This document shows, one piece after another, positions 6,946 to 14,510 of a stretch of DNA of 24,933 nucleotides (positions are counted from its first letter, which is position 1; each line of letters starts with the position of its first letter). The stretch lies in IMG/VR virus record IMGVR_UViG_3300027796_000297, positions 1-24,933 of that record. One strand, 5' to 3'. Source of the stretch: a virus. Below the pieces are notes generated by a model. It saw nothing but the letters and a program-made list of their open reading frames with translations. It was not told the origin of the DNA and searched no databases. The position numbers were made by a program, and so were the translations under genes.

Positions 6946-7155
6946 CTAAACCAGATCCTGGAAACCCAGGAACAGGGCGTCTTCGATGGTGAGCAGGCGG
7001 CGGCGGGTCTCCGTCATGTCGGCGTCCACCATCGCCGTCGCGGTTCGCAGCCGGGCGACGTCGTCGCGCAGGCGGTTGTCGGGGTGGGGAAGCGGGTAGC
7101 CCCGCGTCGCCGACCGTTCGTCTTTGGGATCATCAGTCATCATGCCCCCGATCAT
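6946..7155 (-). CDS. Small charged helical protein
   Basis: Up to 69 aa are encoded. The start at ATG 7155 overlaps the stop of the previous gene as TGATG. ATG 7143 and ATG 7140 are alternatives, the latter with GGGGG four bases upstream. The C-terminal half is one helix (VARLRTATAMVDADMTETRR) ending in FLGFQDLV. No family is recognised. It is short and in the same operon as the baseplate and fibre genes, so a small tail-tip component or assembly factor is likely. Confidence 0.5.
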   Translation of the reverse strand: MIGGMMTDDPKDERSATRGYPLPHPDNRLRDDVARLRTATAMVDADMTETRRRLLTIEDALFLGFQDLV

Positions 7156-8354
7156 CAGGTCACGACCGCGCGCAGCTTGCTGACTTTCGGGCGGTACAGG
7201 GCCGTGCCGGACAGCGTGACGCGGATACGGGTGGTGGTGGCGGTGAAGCCGGTCAGGATGTGCGTGCGCTCCTCCCAACCATCGCCCGAGGGGGCGGCGG
7301 CGCTCAGCGGAACCGTGACGTAGGTTCCATCGTCCTTGCGGACCTCGACCTTCACGGCGCTGACGCCCGGCGTCAGGCTGTCCAGCAGAACCGTGACTTT
7401 GGAGTTGGCCCCGCAGGGAAAGGCGCGGCTGATGTAGGTCGCCGTTTCCTTCAGCTTGCCCAGCACCGTTTGCGCGCCCGGATACAGCACCGGCGACCGC
7501 AGGGCCGATCCCTTCAGCACCGCCGACACGCCCAGCGCGCCGGTCAGCGGTTCGGTCAGCGTGACGGTCTGGCCGTCGCCGACGCGGATCTGGCGGCCAT
7601 TGTCCTGGGTGAACACGAACTCCACGTTGGTGTCCGCCGCCGGGCGCTCCACGGTGGCCGAGGCGATGATGTCGGTGGCGTCCGCCGCCGAGATCACCCC
7701 CAGATTGACCGTGCGGGTCAGGCTGGTGAATTTCGCCGCGTGCAGCCGGAACGCCAAATCCCGGTCCTGATGCGGGGTCCAGGTGCTGGCGTTGGAGCTG
7801 GAAAGCAGCACGCCGACCTGATAGGGCTGCTGCGTGACCCAGCCGGTGGCCGGGTCGTATTTGCCCAATTCGGCCACCGCCAGGGCGTGCCCCGGATCGT
7901 CGGTCAGAACGACGATGGCGTGTTCCTTGTTGGCCTCGACCCAGATCGGATCAAAGACGCAACGGGTGTGCGCGCCGCCCAACCGGATGTCGGCGGCGGC
8001 GATGACGCCCTGGGCCAGAACCTCGCTGGTCGGGATGCCGACCGACACGCCGCGAATCTGGACATAGACCGGCTTGGCCCCGCCCTTGGCGGTGAACCAC
8101 AGGTCGATGGCGGCCAGATGGCGCCCCGCCGTCAGGGTGAAGGTCTGGGCCAGCGGATCGACGTGGTATTCGCTGATCGTCACGATCCGGCGGCGCTGCT
8201 CCACGGTGATCGAGCCGCGCCCGGTGAACGCCGCGTCGCCGTGGGAGCCGCCCGCCCCCTGGAAGGACACCTTTTTGGCGCCCGCCGGAACGTTGGGCGG
8301 GATCGCGAAGGATCCGGTCAGTTCGCCCTGGGCGTTCGCTTGCAACTTTGCCAT
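7155..8354 (-). CDS. Tail/baseplate structural protein with DPLAQTF motif
   Basis: This 399-aa protein has the segment RIVTISEYHVDPLAQTFTLT at ~55-75, followed by alternating beta segments (AIDLWFTAKGGAKPVYVQIRGV). This DPLAQ(S/T)F pattern occurs in large virion structural proteins of several contractile-tailed phages, usually near DUF4815 proteins as here. The C-terminal ~120 residues repeat a beta-rich style (TYVTVPLSAAAP, RTHILTGFTATTTRIRVTLSG) that could be a carbohydrate-binding-like jelly roll. It has a GAGGGG site and starts 12 bp after the DUF4815 gene. A role at the baseplate periphery or as a fibre anchor is inferred. Confidence 0.6.
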   Translation of the reverse strand: MAKLQANAQGELTGSFAIPPNVPAGAKKVSFQGAGGSHGDAAFTGRGSITVEQRRRIVTISEYHVDPLAQTFTLTAGRHLAAIDLWFTAKGGAKPVYVQIRGVSVGIPTSEVLAQGVIAAADIRLGGAHTRCVFDPIWVEANKEHAIVVLTDDPGHALAVAELGKYDPATGWVTQQPYQVGVLLSSSNASTWTPHQDRDLAFRLHAAKFTSLTRTVNLGVISAADATDIIASATVERPAADTNVEFVFTQDNGRQIRVGDGQTVTLTEPLTGALGVSAVLKGSALRSPVLYPGAQTVLGKLKETATYISRAFPCGANSKVTVLLDSLTPGVSAVKVEVRKDDGTYVTVPLSAAAPSGDGWEERTHILTGFTATTTRIRVTLSGTALYRPKVSKLRAVVT

Positions 8355-8366
8355 GGATCAATCCCC

Positions 8367-10310
8367 TCAGACCGGCGTGACGTCCAGACCGTCGAACGTG
8401 ACCTTGTCCAGGATCTCGTTCGGGCCGAACCCTTTGATGGTGAAAGCGACGGTGATCGGACGCAGATGTTCGATCTGCGCGGTGGCGCTTCCCACCACCT
8501 CCTCCGACACGCTGGTGGACGTCCAGGCGACGTGGCTGGTGTCGGTGACGTGCCCGGTTTGGATGAAGCGCGTGGTGCTGTCGCCCGTCCATTGCGTTTG
8601 GATCTGGGTCCAGAAATCCACCTCGGGCGTCAGCGTGACGGTGGCCGGAATCGGATCGAAGGCCATGTAGGGGTTGATGAGCATCGAGCCGGTGCGCTTG
8701 GTCTGGGCCAGAACCTCGTCCAGCTCATAATCCAGCGTGACGCGCGTCGATCCCTTGGGGTCGATGATGGCGGCCTCGATGGGCAGCATCAGCTCGCCGT
8801 TGATGACCGCCGCGTCCTGCGCCAAGCCCGGATCGCGCAGGTCGTTGTCCAGGAACGGATCGGCGAAGATGCCCTTTTTCGCCGCCGGGTCGGCGATGGT
8901 CGCGTCAACGCGAAGCTGTTGGGTGGCCACCAGCGCGAACAGGGTGTCGATGCGCGTCTGCATCGCTTCAAGCTGGGACATCGACACCGCGCGCGTGGCG
9001 TCGGAGACGATCTTGCGGTTGGCGTCCCAGCTTTGCAGCACCGAGGCGATGGGCAGCAGGCCCGACGGCGCGTTCGGGATCGACGGCGTCGTTTCGCTCG
9101 GCGTTCCGACGATCCAGGTGGTGGAGCCGTCCGGCCCCAGACACAGGCGATCCACGCGCGGCAGCCGCCATTTGTAGGTGGTGTTGACCAGCGTGCCGGG
9201 CACGGCCCCGGAAATGGTCAGGCCGGTGGCGTCCACCGCCGTCGGCGTGACCGTCTTGATGCAGCGGTAGGTGACGCTGTAGGTCGAACCGGGGGCGACC
9301 TCCGCCCCCGTCAGGCTCCAATCCACCTTGTCGCTGGTCAGCTTGTAATCGGTTCCCTGGACATAGGTGACGGCGCCCTGCGTCACCGACGCCAGGGCGA
9401 TGACGGGGCTGTCGGGCAGGGCGTCGGCGACCCCGGCGAAGCCGCCATGCTGAAGGGTGACGGTGCGTTCGACGGTGATCGTCACCTGGGTGACGGTGTG
9501 GATGGGGCCATGGTTCAGGGTGACGCGCTCGCTGCCCCCCGCCGCCGCGTGCGGTTCGGCGACGACCTCCTTCAGGTCGGGCGTGGCCGCTTGGGTCAGG
9601 CGCAGGGCGTGGGCCAACCGCACGGCGCGCCCGTTGACGCGGGCCGATCCCTCGGTCAGCGAATAGACCTGATCGCCGTTGACGTCGGGAAGCAGGGTCA
9701 GGCGCAGGCCGGAATCCACGTAATTGCCGCCGGTGGAGGCCAAATCATAATCGGCGATGGCCACGGCCACGCCGTCGATCTGCGGCGGCGGCTCCTTGGA
9801 CAGGATCACGCCGTTGACGACGGTGTAGACCGGATAGAATTCGCCGCTCTGGCCGTCGCCCTGGAAGCCCCAAAGGGCGTCGACGCGCAGACGGGCCGCC
9901 CCGCCCTCGCTGTAGTTCAACACGTCCTGGGCGGGATCGCGCAGGCTGGGATCCTCCAGCTCCGTCACCACCAGATCGCGCAGATAGACGCCGATCTGAA
10001 CCGTGCCGGACAGGGCGATGGTGAAGGTGGCGGGGGGAAGGCCGCGCACCGCGCCGCGCACATAGACCGCGCCGCTTTCGGCGGTGACGGCCCCGCTGTT
10101 GGGATTGACGACGATCCGGGCGTCGCGGATGATCGACCCGTCTTTGAACAGCACGTCGGCGATGCGCCGGACGCGGTCGATCTGCGCCTCTTGCGTTTCG
10201 TTCAGCTCCGCGCCTTGCACCACGCGCCCGGTGCGGTAGAGGACGCGTTCGTAATCGCCGTGCCGTCCGGTTCCGTACCGGCTGTAGTAATCTTGCAGTT
10301 GGATGGCCAT
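8367..10310 (-). CDS. DUF4815-type baseplate/fibre protein
   Basis: This is a 647-aa protein. The N-terminal ~200 residues fit DUF4815: a YYSRYGTGRHGDYERVLYRTG start, GAELNETQEAQIDRVRRIAD near 33-52, then IRDARIVVNPNSGAVTAESG and beta segments with VQIGVYLRDLVVTELEDP. A long middle part (~200-400) is beta-rich with Ig-like strands. The end contains IEHLRPITVAFTIKGFGPNE, a pattern that recurs in phage wedge proteins bearing fibres. DUF4815 proteins are found in myovirus tails and are taken to be baseplate or fibre-attachment proteins. AAGGA lies 7 nt before the ATG. The antisense strand is open for more than 1,000 codons, a composition artefact. Confidence 0.78.
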   Translation of the reverse strand: MAIQLQDYYSRYGTGRHGDYERVLYRTGRVVQGAELNETQEAQIDRVRRIADVLFKDGSIIRDARIVVNPNSGAVTAESGAVYVRGAVRGLPPATFTIALSGTVQIGVYLRDLVVTELEDPSLRDPAQDVLNYSEGGAARLRVDALWGFQGDGQSGEFYPVYTVVNGVILSKEPPPQIDGVAVAIADYDLASTGGNYVDSGLRLTLLPDVNGDQVYSLTEGSARVNGRAVRLAHALRLTQAATPDLKEVVAEPHAAAGGSERVTLNHGPIHTVTQVTITVERTVTLQHGGFAGVADALPDSPVIALASVTQGAVTYVQGTDYKLTSDKVDWSLTGAEVAPGSTYSVTYRCIKTVTPTAVDATGLTISGAVPGTLVNTTYKWRLPRVDRLCLGPDGSTTWIVGTPSETTPSIPNAPSGLLPIASVLQSWDANRKIVSDATRAVSMSQLEAMQTRIDTLFALVATQQLRVDATIADPAAKKGIFADPFLDNDLRDPGLAQDAAVINGELMLPIEAAIIDPKGSTRVTLDYELDEVLAQTKRTGSMLINPYMAFDPIPATVTLTPEVDFWTQIQTQWTGDSTTRFIQTGHVTDTSHVAWTSTSVSEEVVGSATAQIEHLRPITVAFTIKGFGPNEILDKVTFDGLDVTPV

Positions 10311-10320
10311 CGCGGTGTCC

Positions 10321-10803
10321 TTACAGCGTCAGCACCAGCTCGAAGCTCTGGCGGGTGGATGGGGAACGGGTGATCGCCGGGATGCGCTGCAAGGCCAGCA
10401 GCGTGCCGGCTTTCTCCAGCTCCGTCGGGGCGAAATAGGTTTGTCCGGGCGGCAGGCCGCTTTTCGGCGCGGCGCCGGAGAACACGCCCAATTCGCGGAT
10501 TTTCGCCGCGCTCGCGTCGGCGTATTCAAAGTTGAAGCGGACATAGAGGTGGTTGGACGGCTCCGCCGTCTCGCGGTAGCGCCCGGTCGGCACGTCAATT
10601 TCACCCGCCGGATCCGGCGTGCAATATTTCAGCGCCGAGACGGCGCGGCGTCCCAATTCGTTGACCAGCGCGGTGGCGGCGGTTGGTTCGGCTTCGGGGG
10701 CGGCGTCCCAGGCGCTGTCGCCGGTCCCCCACGCCAAATGAATCGGTTGAGCGGCGAGCGCGACGGCGATCGCCGTGCGTCCGCTGGTCGTCAGGATGGC
10801 CAT
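10321..10803 (-). CDS. Conserved phage tail/baseplate protein
   Basis: This 160-aa protein opens MAILTTSGRTAIAVALAAQP and continues IHLAWGTGDSAWD. It then has an NHLYVRFNFEYADASAAKIRELGVFSG stretch near 84-110. I recall such an opening followed by a RELGVF-type segment from small proteins of contractile-tail modules, but I do not know a named family. The position just before the DUF4815 gene suggests a baseplate or fibre-attachment role. GGGAG precedes the ATG by 9 nt. The gene starts after the largest gap in the tail run (78 bp), so it may have its own promoter. Confidence 0.6.
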   Translation of the reverse strand: MAILTTSGRTAIAVALAAQPIHLAWGTGDSAWDAAPEAEPTAATALVNELGRRAVSALKYCTPDPAGEIDVPTGRYRETAEPSNHLYVRFNFEYADASAAKIRELGVFSGAAPKSGLPPGQTYFAPTELEKAGTLLALQRIPAITRSPSTRQSFELVLTL

Positions 10804-10823
10804 GCAGGTCGTCTCCCAGAGTT

Positions 10824-10840
10824 GCGCCTGTGACAGGCGC
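10824..10840. repeat. 17-bp perfect palindrome in the 78-bp gap
   Basis: GCGCCTGTGACAGGCGC is fully symmetrical around a single G at 10832 and could form a 7-bp stem with a TGA loop. It lies between the 129-aa gene and the 160-aa gene, 20 bp upstream of the next start. No T-run follows on either strand, so an operator or an RNA hairpin near the ribosome site is more likely than a terminator. Confidence 0.55.
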
Positions 10841-10859
10841 GCCAGTCACGCGACCATGG

Positions 10860-10868
10860 CGTCACGAC
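10860..10868 (-). promoter_or_regulatory. GTCGTGACG element in the 10.84-kb gap
   Basis: On the - strand this reads CCCGTCGTGACGCC, sharing the GTCGTGACG core with the other gap elements. It has 4-bp dyad arms (CGTC/GACG) around GT. A second near copy, GTCGCGTGAC, follows a few bases downstream. The element lies 57 bp before the start of the 160-aa tail gene. Confidence 0.45.
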
Positions 10869-10881
10869 GGGCCGCCGTGCG

Positions 10882-11271
10882 TCACCATGTGATCGCGTCG
10901 AGGTCTTCAAGGGTCGCCGCCGCGTCCACCGCCGCCGTCAGCGCGGTCAGACGGTTGGCGATGGCGGCCAGGGCGTTGTCGAACTCCGTCTTCACGCCGG
11001 GAAGGCTCAGCGCGCCGGGCATGCCGGACAGGACGCTGGCGTGTCGCGCGTGCGCCCTCAGCCGCCGCGACGCCGCGACGGCGGCCATCGCCTTGCGCTT
11101 GCTCTCGCGGCCCTGGGCGAGCGGCGATCCGGCGGCGTCGGCGATCAGGTCGGGGGACGCCTGCGCGGCGTCGGAACAGGCCAGCAGCATGGCTTGCCCG
11201 TCGCGCAGGATCAGGAGCTTTTCATCGCCGGTCAGGCGGTCGGCGACTGGCAGGCTTGCAATCGAAATCAT
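10882..11271 (-). CDS. Small protein of the baseplate operon, function unknown
   Basis: This 129-aa protein starts with an ATGA overlap on the baseplate I-like gene. Residues 1-35 read like a short beta/alpha segment (ADRLTGDEKLLILRDGQAML). Residues ~45-75 are basic and helical (ESKRKAMAAVAASRRLRAHA), and the C-terminal ~35 residues form an Ala/Leu-rich helix (LAAIANRLTALTAAVDAAAT) likely to coil. It belongs to no family I recognise. The opening GDEKLLI...DG phrase occurs in several phage tail-fibre leader segments, so an adaptor role is possible. Confidence 0.55.
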   Translation of the reverse strand: MISIASLPVADRLTGDEKLLILRDGQAMLLACSDAAQASPDLIADAAGSPLAQGRESKRKAMAAVAASRRLRAHARHASVLSGMPGALSLPGVKTEFDNALAAIANRLTALTAAVDAAATLEDLDAITW

Positions 11272-12788
11272 AGGGTCCTCTCAATGCGCAAGGGCGCGCC
11301 GTCGGCGTCGGTGAATGGTTCGCCCGTTCCGCTGGCCAGCGTGTCCGGCGTCAGGCTGGTGACGCGCGGGCTGGAGAAATCCGGGCCGACGAAGGCGATG
11401 GCGCCCCAGCGGCGTTCGTCCCACCCCGCGACCCAGGCGTCGCCATACAGGGTGGGGACCGCCAGGGCGTGGGTGTCCTCCCAGCCGGTCGGGCTGTCGT
11501 TCCCGTCGTCGCGCGCGGCGGTCAGGAACCGGGTTTCCAGCCGGGCCAAACGGAAGGGGCCGGGGTAATCGGGCGCGGGGTTGGCGACCGGCAGGCGGTC
11601 CACCCGCCACTCCTCGACCGGCTCGGCGACCAGCCGCCAGAGGTGATCGGACAGGCGCGCCGAACCGGACGCCGTCAGCGGCGCGCCGCGTTCGACCCGG
11701 CGGCGGCCGGGCAGGCGCGCTTGCAGGCCGCCCAACGGCCCCTGGACGTTGAGGATGATTTCGCCCTTGCAGACCGTCCGCGTCGGTCGGAAACCCGCCG
11801 GATCCGGCAGGCCGTCCGCCTCGCCCGACCAATTGTCGAAGATGGCGAAGGCCGGGTTGCGGCGGACGAAGCCCGTCGACGGGCGGAAATTATACCCGAT
11901 GATCTGGCCGTCGGAATCCTGCACCCGCCCGGACCACAGATCATGGCGGGCCAACCCGGCGGCGACGCCCGCGTCGGCCACGACGCCGAAGGGCGGCGGA
12001 AGGGTGACGGGCGGCAGCAGCCGCGTTCCGGCGGGGCGGTCGGCCTCCGCCTCCCGCGTCACGGCGTCCCAATCCTCGAACCGGCGCGAAACCAGTTGAA
12101 GCGTGTGATAGCCGTATTCCCGACCGTCGGGCAGCTTGTCGCCGCCGCTCAGGCGGGACCGGCCCAGGGTCATCATTTCCCGCCAGGGTTCGCGCGTGTG
12201 AACCTCCGCCCCGGTGGCGCGGCGGATGTTGGCGCGCATCGCGGCGGGGTTGGAGCGGGGGCGGCGGGGTTCCTGGAGGATCCGTTCGGCGAAGGCCGCG
12301 TCCGCTTCGTCGGCGCGGCGGGCGACGCCGAAATAGCTCCCCCACAGATCCAGCCATTCGCCGTCCGCCGTGGGAACCGTCAGTTGGTTCAGCGCCTGCC
12401 CGATGTCGGCCTTCGCGCGGTCCAGCGCCCGCCCCACCGCGTCGGCCCAACTCCACAGGATGGAGCCATAGGCGTCGAGGCGGTCGCCGTCGCTGGCGTC
12501 CTGGTCGCCCGCGCCGGGCAGCAGCGCCAACGCCCCCAACCGTTCAAGCGCCGGGTCGGGCAGGGCGACGGCGACGCCCGCCGCCGCCAGATGATTTCCC
12601 AACGCGGCGATGGTCAGGCCCGCCAGCGGCGTCGTCAGGTCGGGCTGTCCGGGGCGGGCGACGGTCAGGGCGTCGTCGGCGATCCGCCACCGCAACCCGC
12701 CGGGCGACCGCAGGCGCAAGGCGGGCGCGGCCTCCGGGGTTGGGTTGAAGACGCGGTGCAGCCGCGACAGAAGCCGGGTCCGCATCAT
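11268..12788 (-). CDS. Baseplate wedge protein, gpI/gp48-like
   Basis: The protein is 506 aa from ATG 12788, which overlaps the stop of baseplate J as TGATG and has GGAG 8 nt upstream; a GTG at 12797 would add three residues. The position directly after the J protein is that of tail protein I (P2) or gp48 (Mu). The segment ~100-200 supports this: LDAYGSILWSWADAVGRALDRA, then GEWLDLWGSYFGVARRADEADAAFAERILQE and NIRRATGAEVHTREPW, the usual wedge-protein phrase about one subunit's path and transitions. The remaining ~300 residues are beta-rich and longer than in P2 I (~176 aa) or Mu gp48, so it carries a large extra C-terminal domain (YNFRPSTGFVRRNPAFAIFD). Confidence 0.7.
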   Translation of the reverse strand: MMRTRLLSRLHRVFNPTPEAAPALRLRSPGGLRWRIADDALTVARPGQPDLTTPLAGLTIAALGNHLAAAGVAVALPDPALERLGALALLPGAGDQDASDGDRLDAYGSILWSWADAVGRALDRAKADIGQALNQLTVPTADGEWLDLWGSYFGVARRADEADAAFAERILQEPRRPRSNPAAMRANIRRATGAEVHTREPWREMMTLGRSRLSGGDKLPDGREYGYHTLQLVSRRFEDWDAVTREAEADRPAGTRLLPPVTLPPPFGVVADAGVAAGLARHDLWSGRVQDSDGQIIGYNFRPSTGFVRRNPAFAIFDNWSGEADGLPDPAGFRPTRTVCKGEIILNVQGPLGGLQARLPGRRRVERGAPLTASGSARLSDHLWRLVAEPVEEWRVDRLPVANPAPDYPGPFRLARLETRFLTAARDDGNDSPTGWEDTHALAVPTLYGDAWVAGWDERRWGAIAFVGPDFSSPRVTSLTPDTLASGTGEPFTDADGAPLRIERTL

Positions 12789-13891
12789 CAGACCCACTCC
12801 ACCAGGATGGCGCCGGGAACCAGAACCGCGCTCGCGGGGCAGGGGACGGACAGGGTGGGTTGCGCGATCTCCGCCCCTTGAATCTCGGCGAGCGCCAGCG
12901 TGGCGTTGACCAGATCCAGGGGGCGCAGCTCGCCGCCGCTGCGGGTGGCGCGGATGACGCGCGACAGCGCCGCCGCCACCTGCCCGCGCGTCTCCTCGGT
13001 CTGGCGCAGCGCCGGGACCTGCGCCCGGATGGCGACGGCGACCGGGATTTCCGTCATCGCTTCGACGTCCACCCGCATCCCCGCCGGACGGTATCCCGGG
13101 GTGATCGTCCCGGTCGCGGGATCCTCGCCGCCCTCAATCCGGTCCGTCACCGCTTGCACAAGCTGGGCGGAGGTGGCGCCCGCCCCGTTGTGGACGTAGA
13201 GCCGGACATGGCCCGGCCCTTCGCGCACCGCCACCCGCGCGACGCGCTCCAGCGTCGTGGCGCCGGTCGGGTCGGTCACTTTGGCCGCCTTGGCGGCGAA
13301 GATCAGCGATCCGACGGTGCCGCGCGCCAGGCTTTGGATGAATTCGGCGAAGCGCAGCTTGCGCTCCGCCTCCGTCTCCGCGCCGCGCCCGTTGCTCAGC
13401 GCGGCGGGGTTGGTGACGGCGGAAACCCCGCTGATCGGCGAAATCAGCCGGGTGACGGCGTCGGGCAGGGCGTTGCCCCCGCTTCCCGGCGCGACCGCCG
13501 ACACCAGCACCTCGACGCTGGTCTGGCCGACGGCGATGACGGCGGCCTCGACCGTGCGGTATTCGACGGCGCTGTCGCTGGCCACCCGAACCCCGACCGG
13601 CAGAACCACCGTGTCGGCGTGACCGGCGGGGGCGGAAAAGCGCGCCAGACCCGACGCGGCGACGGCGGGCAGCAGCGGAAAATCGAAGGAGCGGTAGACC
13701 GCCGTCGGAATCCCCTCCACCAGCCCGGCCAGCATCTGCTGGTACAGCTCGTCGATTTCGACGGCGGGGGCCTCGATCATCGTGCGCGCGACCGAGCCGA
13801 CGTTGAAATCGGTGATCGCCCGCGACGTCGTCCGCATGTGGTTGACCATCCCGGCGACGATTGAAAGGAAGTCCTTAATTTGAAAGGGCAT
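12788..13891 (-). CDS. Baseplate J-like wedge protein
   Basis: This 367-aa protein fits the baseplate J/gp47 family in length and pattern: ITDFNVGSVARTMIEAPAVEIDELYQQML at ~26-55 (SxTR-type start), a beta region with GVRVASDSAVEYRTVE, SAVAPGSGGNALPDAV near 135-150, the conserved ISGVSAVTNPAALSNGRGAETEAE at ~155-177 and a C-terminal ferredoxin-like part with VAVAIRAQVPA. J forms the baseplate wedge with the gp25-like and I proteins. It overlaps the LysM-gp25 gene by 17 bp, with AGGA upstream of ATG 13891. Confidence 0.92.
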   Translation of the reverse strand: MPFQIKDFLSIVAGMVNHMRTTSRAITDFNVGSVARTMIEAPAVEIDELYQQMLAGLVEGIPTAVYRSFDFPLLPAVAASGLARFSAPAGHADTVVLPVGVRVASDSAVEYRTVEAAVIAVGQTSVEVLVSAVAPGSGGNALPDAVTRLISPISGVSAVTNPAALSNGRGAETEAERKLRFAEFIQSLARGTVGSLIFAAKAAKVTDPTGATTLERVARVAVREGPGHVRLYVHNGAGATSAQLVQAVTDRIEGGEDPATGTITPGYRPAGMRVDVEAMTEIPVAVAIRAQVPALRQTEETRGQVAAALSRVIRATRSGGELRPLDLVNATLALAEIQGAEIAQPTLSVPCPASAVLVPGAILVEWV

Positions 13892-14510
13892 CGGTCATCC
13901 TCACGGGAACAGGGCGGCCATCGGCGGCGACCGCCGTGGCCTCCACGGACAGGGCGTCGCCGGTGACGGCGGCGGTCGCGTTGACGACGCGGGCGATCCG
14001 CCGGTCGGCGCGCAGCGCGCGCGCGACGAAGGCGGCGGCAAGCTGGTTGTTGACCGCGTCGCCGCCGCGCCCGATCAACGCGCGCGCCCGGCATCCGTAA
14101 CGCGGGTGGCGCGGCAAGGCGCCGGGATCAGTGGCGAGCGCGTGGCGCAGCGCCTGATTCAGATTGGCCACCCCGGCCACCAGCCGGAAATCGCCGCCAT
14201 CGGTCGCCGTGACGCGCCCGTTGGTCAAGGCGATGTCCTGACCGAACGGATCGTCGGCGTCGGTCACGCCCGCGCGCGCCAGGGCGGAGGCGGCGGGTGC
14301 GGGAATCTGGATCGGGTCGCCCGACAGCAGAACGCCCGGCCCGGCCTCGGCGGGGTCGTCGGTGACGTAGGGCGGGACAAGGCCGTTGATCTGCGCCAGA
14401 TCCGGCCAGCGGGCGGCGTCGCCCAACTCGCGTGCGGCGATGGTCGGCAGGCTGTCGCCAACGCGGGTTTCAACCCGGCGCCAGCCGGGAAGCGGTTTGG
14501 TCCAGCTCAT
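13875..14510 (-). CDS. LysM-gp25 fusion baseplate protein
   Basis: This 211-aa protein combines two tail modules. Residues ~14-70 are a LysM-like repeat (TRVGDSLPTIAARELGDAAR, WPDLAQINGL, ending at SGDPIQIPAP). Residues ~105-205 resemble the gp25/gpW wedge family (DFRLVAGVANLNQALRHALA, then HPRYGCRARALIGRGGD and strands with RVVNATAAVTGDALSVEATA). In many phages the LysM part (XkdP or gp53 type) and gp25 are separate. LysM in such particles usually holds hub and wedge together rather than binding cell walls. Joining them would fix the stoichiometry of clamp and wedge. The gene starts with an ATGA overlap on the 370-aa gene. Confidence 0.85.
   Translation of the reverse strand: MSWTKPLPGWRRVETRVGDSLPTIAARELGDAARWPDLAQINGLVPPYVTDDPAEAGPGVLLSGDPIQIPAPAASALARAGVTDADDPFGQDIALTNGRVTATDGGDFRLVAGVANLNQALRHALATDPGALPRHPRYGCRARALIGRGGDAVNNQLAAAFVARALRADRRIARVVNATAAVTGDALSVEATAVAADGRPVPVRMTDALSN

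Noticed and set aside
7260-10373. A + strand open frame of more than 1,000 codons
   Set aside because: It is antisense to the DUF4815 and neighbouring tail genes, which have recognisable families, ribosome sites and tight junctions. Its protein is rich in Arg, Gly and Asp, typical of antisense frames in GC-rich DNA.
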